NCBI GenBank assembly: GCA_964511185.1
Contig: CAZEDU010000083.1
Location: 1 to 22,523, forward strand
DNA: 22,523 nucleotides
Direction: 5' to 3'
Source: CAZEDU01 sp964511185
GTDB lineage: Bacteria > Myxococcota > Myxococcia > Myxococcales > Myxococcaceae
In this document: piece by piece, positions 7,183-16,058 of the stretch
Numbering within the stretch: the stretch's first letter is position 1
Layout of the letters: every line of letters begins with the position of its first letter
Notes under the pieces: generated by a model
Database searches by the model: none
What the model was told of the DNA's origin: nothing
The model's input: only the letters and a program-made list of their open reading frames with translations
Translations under genes and position numbers: made by a program

Positions 7183-8421
7183 TCAGGCCTCGAGCGGGAT
7201 CTCGACCGCGCCCATCTCGGCGAGCTCCCGCTTGCTCGGGAACGAGTCCACCCGGTAGCGCACCGGGTACATCTCAACGCGCTGCATGCGGTGGCCGACC
7301 ACCCGGACGACGTCCTCGAAGCGCGCCATCGCCGCCCACGCCTTCTTGCGCGCGAGCAGCTTGCCGAGCGCCGTCCGGGCCGTGGCCACGTCCGGCGGCC
7401 GCACGAAGCCGATGCGCCCCGTCTCCGGCAAGAGCGAGGTCATTCCTTCGCTCCAGGTGCAGTACGAGTCGAGCGCGCCGTCGCCCTCTTCTTCCACGAC
7501 CTTGAACGGCGCGACGAACGTCGCCTCGCCGCGGCTCTGCGTCAGCCGCTCGAGCACGCCGGCCTGCTGCTGGTAGAGGTTGGCGCTCTCGGTCACCGAC
7601 AGGTTCTGGAGCCTGCGAATCGCTTCAGCGGACCCGGCCAGGCGGTGCGTTCTCCACTCGCCCCGGGCGAAGCGCAGCGGCACCACGCTGATCCCGTACG
7701 GCCGTTGCCACTCTGATTCGATGAGCTCGCCGACGAAGCGGAGCGCGTCGCGATCTTCGTCGCCGGTGACGATCAAGAGCTCTCGGTGCACGGCGAAGGC
7801 GAGCGGCTTGCCGCGCACCGGCAGCTGCGAGATCTCCGGCAGCACGCAGCGCGCCGCCTCGTAGGGATCGCGCCCGCTCGCAACGAACACGCCGGGCGAA
7901 GGCGAACGGAACGTCGTCTGCGCGTAGCGGCGGAGGTTGGCCGCCGCGATGTCGAAGAGCTGATCCGGGCTGCACTCCCAGCGGTCGAGGTGGTCCGACG
8001 TGACGTCGGCGATGAAGCCGTCACCGTCGTAGACGACGCCCACGCGCAGGTGGTTGCCCAGCCGCTTCTCGACGGACGTCGCCATCTGCTTGCCTTCGAG
8101 CTCCAGCGCCAGGCCCGCGAGGCTCTGGCTCGCGAGATCTCTCAGCCGCGGGAACAGGCGATCGGCCACGTCGGCGAAGCGCTCGGGCACCGGCGCCTCG
8201 TTCGCGCGCGCCACGTCGGCGATGTTGCGCAGCAACAGCTGCCGCTGGCTCGGTCCGCTGGCGAGCCAGGCCTGAAACAGGTTGCCCAGCTGCACCGCGG
8301 TGCCGTCTCCGAACCGCACGGAGAAGTCGACGCCGTTGAAGTCGAAGGCGCGCCCGGGACTGAGCAATTGGAGCGTCGCCAGTACCTCAGATACGAACTG
8401 AGCTTTCGAACGCTCTTCCAT
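7183..8421 (-). CDS. Large DUF1444/YtpQ-like protein of unknown function
   Basis: The 412-residue soluble protein has no signal peptide or membrane helix. Residues about 1-225 resemble the DUF1444 (YtpQ, UPF0354) pattern: a small beta-rich N-terminal part (DFNGVDFSVRFGDG, 27-40), a central VGVVYDGDG...DRWECSPDQLFDIAAANLRRY region (127-166), then PYEAARCVLPEI (186-197). It carries about 150 further residues (about 260-412) that I do not recognise, including a Trp/Arg-rich stretch AWAAMARFEDVVRVVGHRMQ (361-380). I chose the ATG at 8421 with AGAGG just upstream (only 2 nt spacing); in-frame starts up to 8502 are possible. It is convergent with the OmpA-like gene (2 bp apart) and divergent from the SGNH hydrolase. 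Family assignment is from memory of the pattern and is moderate. Confidence 0.75.
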   Translation of the reverse strand: MEERSKAQFVSEVLATLQLLSPGRAFDFNGVDFSVRFGDGTAVQLGNLFQAWLASGPSQRQLLLRNIADVARANEAPVPERFADVADRLFPRLRDLASQSLAGLALELEGKQMATSVEKRLGNHLRVGVVYDGDGFIADVTSDHLDRWECSPDQLFDIAAANLRRYAQTTFRSPSPGVFVASGRDPYEAARCVLPEISQLPVRGKPLAFAVHRELLIVTGDEDRDALRFVGELIESEWQRPYGISVVPLRFARGEWRTHRLAGSAEAIRRLQNLSVTESANLYQQQAGVLERLTQSRGEATFVAPFKVVEEEGDGALDSYCTWSEGMTSLLPETGRIGFVRPPDVATARTALGKLLARKKAWAAMARFEDVVRVVGHRMQRVEMYPVRYRVDSFPSKRELAEMGAVEIPLEA

Positions 8422-8537
8422 GACCTCTGTTTTAGTCCGTCGCTCCGCGCGCCCGCCATCTTGTCTCCCCCGGGTAAGTCGCACTTGCGCCCTCATCGCC
8501 ACGCACCCCAGCCGATGTGCGTTCGAGTGGTCTGACG

Positions 8538-9251
8538 ATGGACAACGCTTTGCGCTTGAATTTCGATAACTCCGTCATGACCGACCTCCGAGCCGCCGCC
8601 CTCTCCGTCCGCGCGCCCGCCCCGGCCCGCCCCGTCGCCAAGCCGACGCTTCGGCGAGGGGTTCGCGTGCTGCACATCGGCGACTCGCACACCGCGGGCA
8701 CCTACGGGCAGTCGATCGATCGGCTCATGCGCCGGACGGGCGCGACGGTGGAGACCTACGGGAGCGCCGGCTCATCGGCGTGGTGGTGGGTGAAGGGCTA
8801 CCCGACGCAGTACGGCTTCGTCGGGCGCAAGCGGGACGGCAGCGTCGAGTCGGTCACCCGCCGCGCCACACCGACGCTCAGCTCGCTCTTGCGGCGGAAC
8901 CGACCACACGTCGTGGTCATCTCCCTGGGCGCCAACTTCCGAGGCAACTCGGCCGCGGGGATTCGCAACGAGGTGCGCAGCCTGGCGGCGCTCGCCAAGC
9001 GCAGCGGCGCCAAGGTGATTTGGGTCGGCCCGCCGCGCACGCGCGCCGACGCCCAGAACGGCGCCTCCCTGAAGGCGTTCAACGACGTGATGCGCGCGGC
9101 GATGAAGCCCTACGGGCTCTTCATCGGCTCCGCCGGCTACACCTCGAGCTACTCGGGCAGCGACGGCATTCACTTCAACGGCGCGCGTGGGACGCGCATC
9201 GCGCAGCACTGGGCGAAGGCGGTCTTCAACCGCATTCAGCGCGGGAAGTGA
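8538..9251 (+). CDS. SGNH/GDSL-type hydrolase
   Basis: The 237-residue protein has all four SGNH blocks: nucleophile S50 in HIGDSHTAG (46-54), G78 in YGSAGSS (74-80), N133 in SLGANFR (129-135), and D209/H212 in SDGIHFN (208-214). These give the Ser-Asp-His triad and oxyanion hole of an esterase, lipase or acetyl-hydrolase acting on an unknown ester or acetylated glycan. There is no clear signal peptide; the first 40 residues are Ala/Pro/Arg-rich and probably disordered. The start is uncertain: GTG 8517, ATG 8538 and ATG 8577 are all in frame, and none has a good Shine-Dalgarno sequence. The gene stands alone between a divergent DUF1444-like gene and rsgA, so context gives no substrate. Secretion by an unusual route cannot be excluded. 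Confidence 0.85.
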   Translation: MDNALRLNFDNSVMTDLRAAALSVRAPAPARPVAKPTLRRGVRVLHIGDSHTAGTYGQSIDRLMRRTGATVETYGSAGSSAWWWVKGYPTQYGFVGRKRDGSVESVTRRATPTLSSLLRRNRPHVVVISLGANFRGNSAAGIRNEVRSLAALAKRSGAKVIWVGPPRTRADAQNGASLKAFNDVMRAAMKPYGLFIGSAGYTSSYSGSDGIHFNGARGTRIAQHWAKAVFNRIQRGK

Positions 9252-9483
9252 TCGCCACATCGCTCGAGGGGAGGCCGAGCTCACGCCGAGTTTGCGTGGG
9301 CGCGCCTCGTTGCGTACTCTTGAGCGCGACGTTTCACTCCTTCCCGAGGCGCCGATGCTTGCCAGTGTGATTGCCGTGACGGCCACCTCGGGTGGAGTCG
9401 TTCGCTAGCGCGCTCCGCGCTCACCACGGGCGCCGCAAGCTGAGCCACTCCCGGTTCGTTCCACGCACTTTCGGGAGTACGTC

Positions 9484-10548
9484 GTGTCTCTTCTTTCCCT
9501 CGGCTGGGATTCCCAGCGCGATGAGCAATTCCAGCGTCTGCAGTCTCATTCTCAGAACCTCGAGTGGATGCCCGGCCGCGTCGTGCGACAGGAGCGCGGT
9601 TGGCTGTCGGTCGCGTGTGAAACGACGATGCTGCTCGCGCGGCCGAGCGGCGGGCTGCGGAACGCGGGCGCGGAGGCGCTACCGTCGATCGGCGATTGGG
9701 TGGCGGTGCGCGCGCGGGCTGGCGCGACCGTCGGGCTGATTCATGCCGTGCTCCCGCGACGCACGCTGCTTCGCAGAAAGGCGGCGGGGCGAAGCTTCGA
9801 GCCGCAGGTGGTCGCCGCGAATGTGGACGTGGTCGTGGTGGTGGAAGCGCTCGACGGCCCCATCAACGCGCGCCGCATCGAGCGGAGCCTCGCGCTGGCT
9901 TGGGACAGCGGCGCGCAGCCCCTGCTCGTCCTCAACAAGGTCGACCTCGCGCCCGACCTCCCCGCCCAGCTCGCGGATGCCCAACGGGCTGCTGTGGGGG
10001 TGACGGTGCTCGCGATCAGCGCGCACCAACGCTCCGGGCTCGACGCGCTCCGCGCCGCGCTGCCCGCCCGCAGCACCGCGGTGCTGCTCGGCCCATCGGG
10101 CGTGGGCAAGTCATCGTTGATCAATGCGCTGCTCGACTCGGAGCGCCAAGCCACGCGCCCGGTGCGGGAACACGACCGGAGGGGCCGCCACACCACCACC
10201 CACCGAGAGCTGTTGGCGCTCCCTTCGGGCGCGCTGCTCGTCGACGGTCCTGGGTTCCGCGAGCTGGGGCTGTGGACTGAAGAGGGCGGCCTGGACGAGG
10301 CCTTCTCCGACATCGCCGCGCTCGGTACCCAGTGCCGGTTCAGCGACTGCACCCACGTCCACGAGCCCGGCTGCGCGGTTCGAGACCGCGTCTCCCCGGA
10401 GCGGCTGGCCAGCTTTCACAAGCTGCGGCGGGAACAGACACACTTGGCCGAAAAGCTCGACCCACGGCTGCGCGCCCAGCGCCGGCGCGCGGGCAAGAGC
10501 ATCTCGATCGCCGGCTGGGAGCGCACCCGCGCCAAGCGAAAGCCGTGA
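9484..10548 (+). CDS. rsgA: Ribosome small-subunit-dependent GTPase A (RsgA/YjeQ)
   Basis: The 354-residue GTPase assists late 30S ribosome maturation. The domains are in the family order. An OB-fold covers about 28-100. A circularly permuted GTPase domain follows, with G4 NKVD (151-154) before the P-loop GPSGVGKSS (203-211), the switch RGRHTTTH (233-240) and G3 DGPG (254-257). A zinc knuckle C284-x4-C289-x-H291-x5-C297 and an Arg/Lys-rich helical tail complete the protein. Length is normal for the family. The start is GTG at 9484, supported by GGGAG (9473-9477) 6 nt upstream. The DUF-less 232-bp gap before it holds only small GC hairpins. The downstream GGDEF remnant begins 12 bp after the stop, so the two may once have shared a transcript. 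Confidence 0.97.
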   Translation: MSLLSLGWDSQRDEQFQRLQSHSQNLEWMPGRVVRQERGWLSVACETTMLLARPSGGLRNAGAEALPSIGDWVAVRARAGATVGLIHAVLPRRTLLRRKAAGRSFEPQVVAANVDVVVVVEALDGPINARRIERSLALAWDSGAQPLLVLNKVDLAPDLPAQLADAQRAAVGVTVLAISAHQRSGLDALRAALPARSTAVLLGPSGVGKSSLINALLDSERQATRPVREHDRRGRHTTTHRELLALPSGALLVDGPGFRELGLWTEEGGLDEAFSDIAALGTQCRFSDCTHVHEPGCAVRDRVSPERLASFHKLRREQTHLAEKLDPRLRAQRRRAGKSISIAGWERTRAKRKP

Positions 10549-10560
10549 GGCGGCCCAGGA

Positions 10561-11339
10561 ATGCTCGGCCGCTTGGAGTGTTCACGTGCGGCCATGGGGA
10601 ACCGAACCGTGCTCTTGCTGGAGGGAGCCGCGCTTCCGAATGAGCCGCGCCGTGGGTCGTGGGATGCGCTGGTGCGCGTCAGCGGCCCGCTGGAAGCCGC
10701 CGGGCTCTTCGGGCGCCACCGTCCTCTGCTGCTGCTCGCTTCCCCCGAGATCCGCTGGCATCAAGAGCTGATCCGCGCGCTGCCGCCGGAGCGAAGGCCG
10801 GCCGTTCTAGCAGTGGGCTCGGAGCCGACACCGCCGTTCGACTGGTTCGATGAGTGGGTCGAACCCGCCGCCCCGGCCGCGACCGTCGAGGCACGTTGGG
10901 GGCTGGCGCTGGAGCGCGGCCGTCAGCGGCGCCACGCGGCGCGGCGGATCTTCACCGACGCGCTGACCGGGCTCGCCAATCGGCGCGCGGTGCTTCGCGC
11001 CTTGGTCCGCCAGGCGCGGCGGGCCAAGCGGGAGCAGTTACCTCTGTCACTCGTGCTGATCGATCTCGACCATTTCAAACGCGTCAACGACGAGCAGGGA
11101 CACGAGGCCGGCGACGCCTTGCTGCGCCGGATCGGCCGGGCAGCGACGACCGCCGTCGCCGAGCTGCAATCCTACGAGCGGCTGAAGCGCTCTATCGCCG
11201 CGCGGACGCCGCGCTCTATGAGCGCAAGCACCGCAAGCGGACGCTGCTCGCGCTGCACCGCCGCCCCACCCTGCTTCCAGTCCGCCAGCGGCACGCCTTG
11301 AGCGCCCGGCTGGCGGTGCCCTTCGAGCCTTCTCCCTGA
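10561..11339 (+). pseudogene. Diguanylate cyclase remnant: GGDEF domain with internal deletion and frameshift
   Basis: The frame opening at ATG 10561 (or ATG 10594) encodes about 115 residues resembling a degenerate receiver-like domain, then a clear GGDEF-domain beginning: FTDALTGLANRRAVLR, then LIDLDHFKRVNDEQGHEAGD and LLRRIGRA. The domain then stops making sense and the frame ends at 11301 after a Ser/Thr/Arg-rich tail. In the -1 phase frame, from about 11166, the characteristic end of a GGDEF domain appears: AEALYRRADAALYERKHRKR, continuing to a stop at 11339. From TGLANRR to the ALY motif is only about 90 codons instead of about 160, so roughly 70 codons holding the RxGGDEF catalytic loop and inhibitory site are gone and the frame is shifted. 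It cannot make c-di-GMP as written. An assembly collapse at about 11140-11175 is the alternative. Confidence 0.8.
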
Positions 11340-11463
11340 CGCGTGGCGCGGAGGGCAGCCCCCTGTACGAAGGTGGGCGCTCCCGCCGCGAGTTGTTGGC
11401 CGGTGCACGCCTGGGCTCCGCGACCCATGCGGGGGCCCGGCTCCTGGTGGTACCCAAAGGCGC

Positions 11464-13941
<2,478 letters not shown>

Positions 13942-13946
13942 CGCGT

Positions 13947-14453
13947 TCAGCCCGCCTGCATCACCGGGCGCGCCACCGCGCCGGCGCTCAGNNNNNNNNN
14001 NCGGTCGCGCCGCTGGCGGTGCTGCGTGATTCGCTCGTACGCCAGGTTCAGCTCGCGCATCTTCTCGACTGAGCCGCCGCGGTCCGGGTGGTTCTGCAGC
14101 GCGAGCGCGCGGTAGCGCTCTCGAATGGTCTCGGCGTCGTCGAACGGAGAGACGCCCAGCAAGTGGTACGGGTCCTGGTCGTCGAGCGCGGCGAGCCAGC
14201 GCTCCAGCCGGTCCTTCACCCCGTCGAAGCTCGGCGGCCGCGGCCCCTCGGCGCCGATCTTTTGCGCGCGGACCTTGGCGTCGGCGCGAAGGACTTCGGC
14301 GTACATGCTCGACATCCACCGGTGACACGAGCCGCACCGGAAGTACTGCACGCGGCTGCCTTGGGCCTTGTGGCCGGTCATGCGCACGCCGCAGTGGGTG
14401 CACTCGAGCTCGATGTCTTCCCAGGTCTCGCAGCGCGCTTCGGTTCGCCGCAT
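13947..14453 (-). CDS. J-domain (DnaJ-like) protein with N-terminal zinc finger; interrupted by assembly gap
   Basis: An N-terminal four-cysteine knuckle C18-x2-C21 ... C40-x2-C43 (ECTHCGVRM; YFRCGSCHRWM) probably binds zinc. A charged linker follows, then a J domain at about 94-145 with LLGV, the RYRALALQNHPDRGG helix II and the HPD motif at 122-124 that stimulates Hsp70 ATPase. So this is a DnaK co-chaperone with a specialised substrate or adaptor finger, not a full DnaJ. I chose ATG 14453 (AAGGG close upstream, GGAG further up) over ATG 14480, which has no ribosome site. Ten Ns at 13992-14001 break the 3' part; gap size and frame across it are unknown, so the last 14 residues before the stop at 13947 are provisional. 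Codons 4-12 lie in a 25-bp inverted repeat shared with the proC leader. Confidence 0.85.
   Translation of the reverse strand: MRRTEARCETWEDIELECTHCGVRMTGHKAQGSRVQYFRCGSCHRWMSSMYAEVLRADAKVRAQKIGAEGPRPPSFDGVKDRLERWLAALDDQDPYHLLGVSPFDDAETIRERYRALALQNHPDRGGSVEKMRELNLAYERITQHRQRRDXXXXLSAGAVARPVMQAG
13992..14001. other. Assembly gap (10 Ns)
   Basis: Ten consecutive N characters lie inside the 3' part of the J-domain gene. A round number of Ns usually marks a scaffold join of unknown true length, so the downstream frame of that gene cannot be trusted and sequence may be missing here. Confidence 0.98.
14419..14443 (-). repeat. Left arm of perfect 25-bp inverted repeat (in 5' coding part of J-domain gene)
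   Basis: The minus strand of this segment is identical over 25 of 25 bases to the plus strand at 14563-14587; the shared core includes GCGCGCTGCGAGACCTGG. Identity ends abruptly at both edges. The arm encodes the residues TEARCETWE region of the J-domain protein, beginning 10 nt after its ATG. Confidence 0.95.
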
Positions 14454-14499
14454 CGTCCCTTGCCCCTCCGTCTGTCGCATCTGCTACAGGGTTGCAGCG

Positions 14500-14527
14500 G
14501 TTGTACCCGCGGTGGAACGAAAATCAA
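14500..14527 (-). promoter_or_regulatory. Candidate sigma-70-type promoter of the J-domain gene
   Basis: On the minus strand TTGATT (14527-14522) and TACAAC (14505-14500) are separated by 16 nt, a fair match to -35 and -10 boxes, in an A/T-rich patch that is otherwise rare in this GC-rich window. Transcription would begin near 14493, about 40 nt upstream of ATG 14453. A 7-bp inverted repeat GGTTGTA (14499-14505) and TACAACC (14538-14544) brackets the promoter and could be an operator. Confidence 0.4.
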
Positions 14528-14562
14528 AAAAACGATCTACAACCTTCGAGGGCAGTGGGCGG

Positions 14563-14587
14563 CCGAAGCGCGCTGCGAGACCTGGGA
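14563..14587 (+). repeat. Right arm of perfect 25-bp inverted repeat (in proC leader)
   Basis: This arm ends 8 nt before the proC ATG and supplies most of its ribosome-binding site GGGAG (14584-14588). It matches the reverse complement of 14419-14443 exactly, with a 119-bp spacer (14444-14562) that holds the divergent promoter region and the start codon of the J-domain gene. Confidence 0.95.
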
Positions 14588-14595
14588 GCGCAACG

Positions 14596-15423
14596 ATGAA
14601 CGGACGGACGATCGCCTTTCTGGGGACCGGCAACATGGCCGAGGCGATCATTCGCGGCCTCCTCCGTTCGAACGCCGCCAAGCCCGGCGAGATCATCGCC
14701 ACCGCGCGCCGCGCCGACCGCCGCGCGGAGCTCCAGAAGGCGTATGCCCTGGCGCCGAGCCACGACAACGTGGCGGCCACCGAGAAGGCCGACGTCGTCG
14801 TGCTGTGCGTCAAGCCTCAAGCGATGGCGAAGCTGGTGGAGGAGATCGCGCCCGCGGTGACGCCGCAGAAGCTGATCCTCTCTGTCGCCGCCGGCGTTCC
14901 CATCGCGGCGTTTCAGCGCAAGCTGGGCGCCGGCTCCCGCCTGGTGCGCGCGATGCCGAACATGCCCGCGCTGGTCGGCGCGGGCGCCACCGCCATCGCG
15001 GCCGGCGAGCACGCCACGCCCGAAGACCTCGCCACCGCCACCGCCCTCTTCCAGGCCGTGGGGACGGTCACCGTCGTCGAGGAGTCGCTGCTCGACGCCG
15101 TGACGGGCCTGTCGGGTAGCGGCCCCGCCTACATCTTTCTCATCATCGAGGCGCTCTCCGACGCGGGGGTCAAAGTCGGCCTCTCGCGACACCAGGCCAC
15201 GGCGCTGGCGACCCAGACCGTCCTCGGCAGCGCCAAGCTGATGCTGGAAACCGGGGCGCATCCCGGCCACTTGAAGGACCAGGTCACCAGCCCCGGGGGC
15301 ACCGCGATCGCCGGCCTGCACACGCTCGAGGCGGGCGGCCTGCGCACCACCCTGATCGACGCGGTGGAGGCCGCGACGCGGCGAGCGAAGCAGCTGGGTG
15401 AACAATTTCTCGATAAGCCGTAA
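14596..15423 (+). CDS. proC: Pyrroline-5-carboxylate reductase
   Basis: The 275-residue cytoplasmic enzyme reduces 1-pyrroline-5-carboxylate to proline with NAD(P)H, the last step of proline synthesis. The Rossmann motif FLGTGNMAEAI is at 8-18, VKPQ at 72-75, RAMPNMPA at 118-125, SGSGPAYIF at 173-181 and the family signature DQVTSPGGTAIAGL at 228-241. Length is standard. ATG 14596 has GGGAG (14584-14588) 7 nt upstream. It is divergent from the J-domain gene and followed 72 bp later by a DivIVA-like gene, a linkage seen widely as yggS-proC-yggT-divIVA; yggS and yggT are missing here. Confidence 0.97.
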   Translation: MNGRTIAFLGTGNMAEAIIRGLLRSNAAKPGEIIATARRADRRAELQKAYALAPSHDNVAATEKADVVVLCVKPQAMAKLVEEIAPAVTPQKLILSVAAGVPIAAFQRKLGAGSRLVRAMPNMPALVGAGATAIAAGEHATPEDLATATALFQAVGTVTVVEESLLDAVTGLSGSGPAYIFLIIEALSDAGVKVGLSRHQATALATQTVLGSAKLMLETGAHPGHLKDQVTSPGGTAIAGLHTLEAGGLRTTLIDAVEAATRRAKQLGEQFLDKP

Positions 15424-15482
15424 CCGGCGCGGTGCGGGCGCGCGGCCACGCCCAAGAAGTGCTTGCGGCTCGAGACGCCGCC

Positions 15483-15488
15483 TATACT
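15483..15488 (+). promoter_or_regulatory. Candidate -10 box giving a leaderless divIVA-like transcript
   Basis: TATACT, five of six matches to the -10 consensus, ends 7 nt before the ATG at 15496, and no Shine-Dalgarno sequence lies between. If it is used, transcription would begin at or next to the start codon. No convincing -35 box is present at 16-18 nt; TTGCGG (15463-15468) is 14 nt upstream. Confidence 0.4.
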
Positions 15489-15495
15489 GGCGGGC

Positions 15496-16008
15496 ATGAA
15501 GATCACGCCTCTGGACATTCGGCAGAAGCGCTTCGGCGCGGTGCTTCGCGGGTTCGACCGACGCGAGGTGGAGGCCTACCTCGAGCTGGTCGCCGGCGAG
15601 TTCGAGGAGGTGGTCAAGGAGAACATCGGTCTGCGCGAGGAGCTTCGCCGGACGCAGGCCGCGCTCGAGCAGCACGTGGAGCGGGAGCGCACGCTGCAGG
15701 AGACGATGGTCACCGCCCAGCGCATCAGCGAAGACCTCAAGGTCGCCGCCAAGAAGGAGGCGGAGATCATCATGGCCGAGGCGGAGCTGCAGGCCGAAAA
15801 GATCGTCCAGAACGCGCACGGCAAGCTGGTGCAGGTGGTCGAAGACATCAACGAGCTCAAGCGCCAGCGCACCCAGTTCGAATCGCAGGTCCGCTCGGTG
15901 ATCGACGCGCACGCGAAGTTGCTCGAGACGTTCCGCGGCGCGCACCTGGGCGAGCGCGGCGAGGACAACCTGGCGTTCCTCACGCGCAAGGCCACCGGGG
16001 CCGACTGA
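15496..16008 (+). CDS. DivIVA-domain coiled-coil protein
   Basis: The 170-residue protein begins with the DivIVA signature MKITPLDIRQKRFGAVLRGF (1-20) and DRREVEAYLELVAGEFE (21-37), the N-terminal lipid-binding dimer with its conserved K/R-F-x-x-x-L/x-G-F/Y pattern. A continuous heptad coiled coil follows at about 38-147, with a short tail. Such proteins bind negatively curved membrane and recruit partners to poles or septa; in myxobacteria the client is not known to me. ATG 15496 was chosen because it starts the family domain, although it has no Shine-Dalgarno site and may be leaderless. The immediate upstream gene is proC, as in many genomes, which supports the family call. Confidence 0.9.
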   Translation: MKITPLDIRQKRFGAVLRGFDRREVEAYLELVAGEFEEVVKENIGLREELRRTQAALEQHVERERTLQETMVTAQRISEDLKVAAKKEAEIIMAEAELQAEKIVQNAHGKLVQVVEDINELKRQRTQFESQVRSVIDAHAKLLETFRGAHLGERGEDNLAFLTRKATGAD

Positions 16009-16058
16009 CCGCGGCGCTTCCCCGTGAAGGCCGGCGCGCTCTCCGTTAGGTAGCCGCC

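Noticed and set aside
9383..9421. Hairpins CCACC-TCG-GGTGG and AGCGCG-CTC-CGCGCT upstream of rsgA as terminator or regulatory RNA
   Set aside because: They are short, without a T-run, in GC-rich sequence; no independent support.
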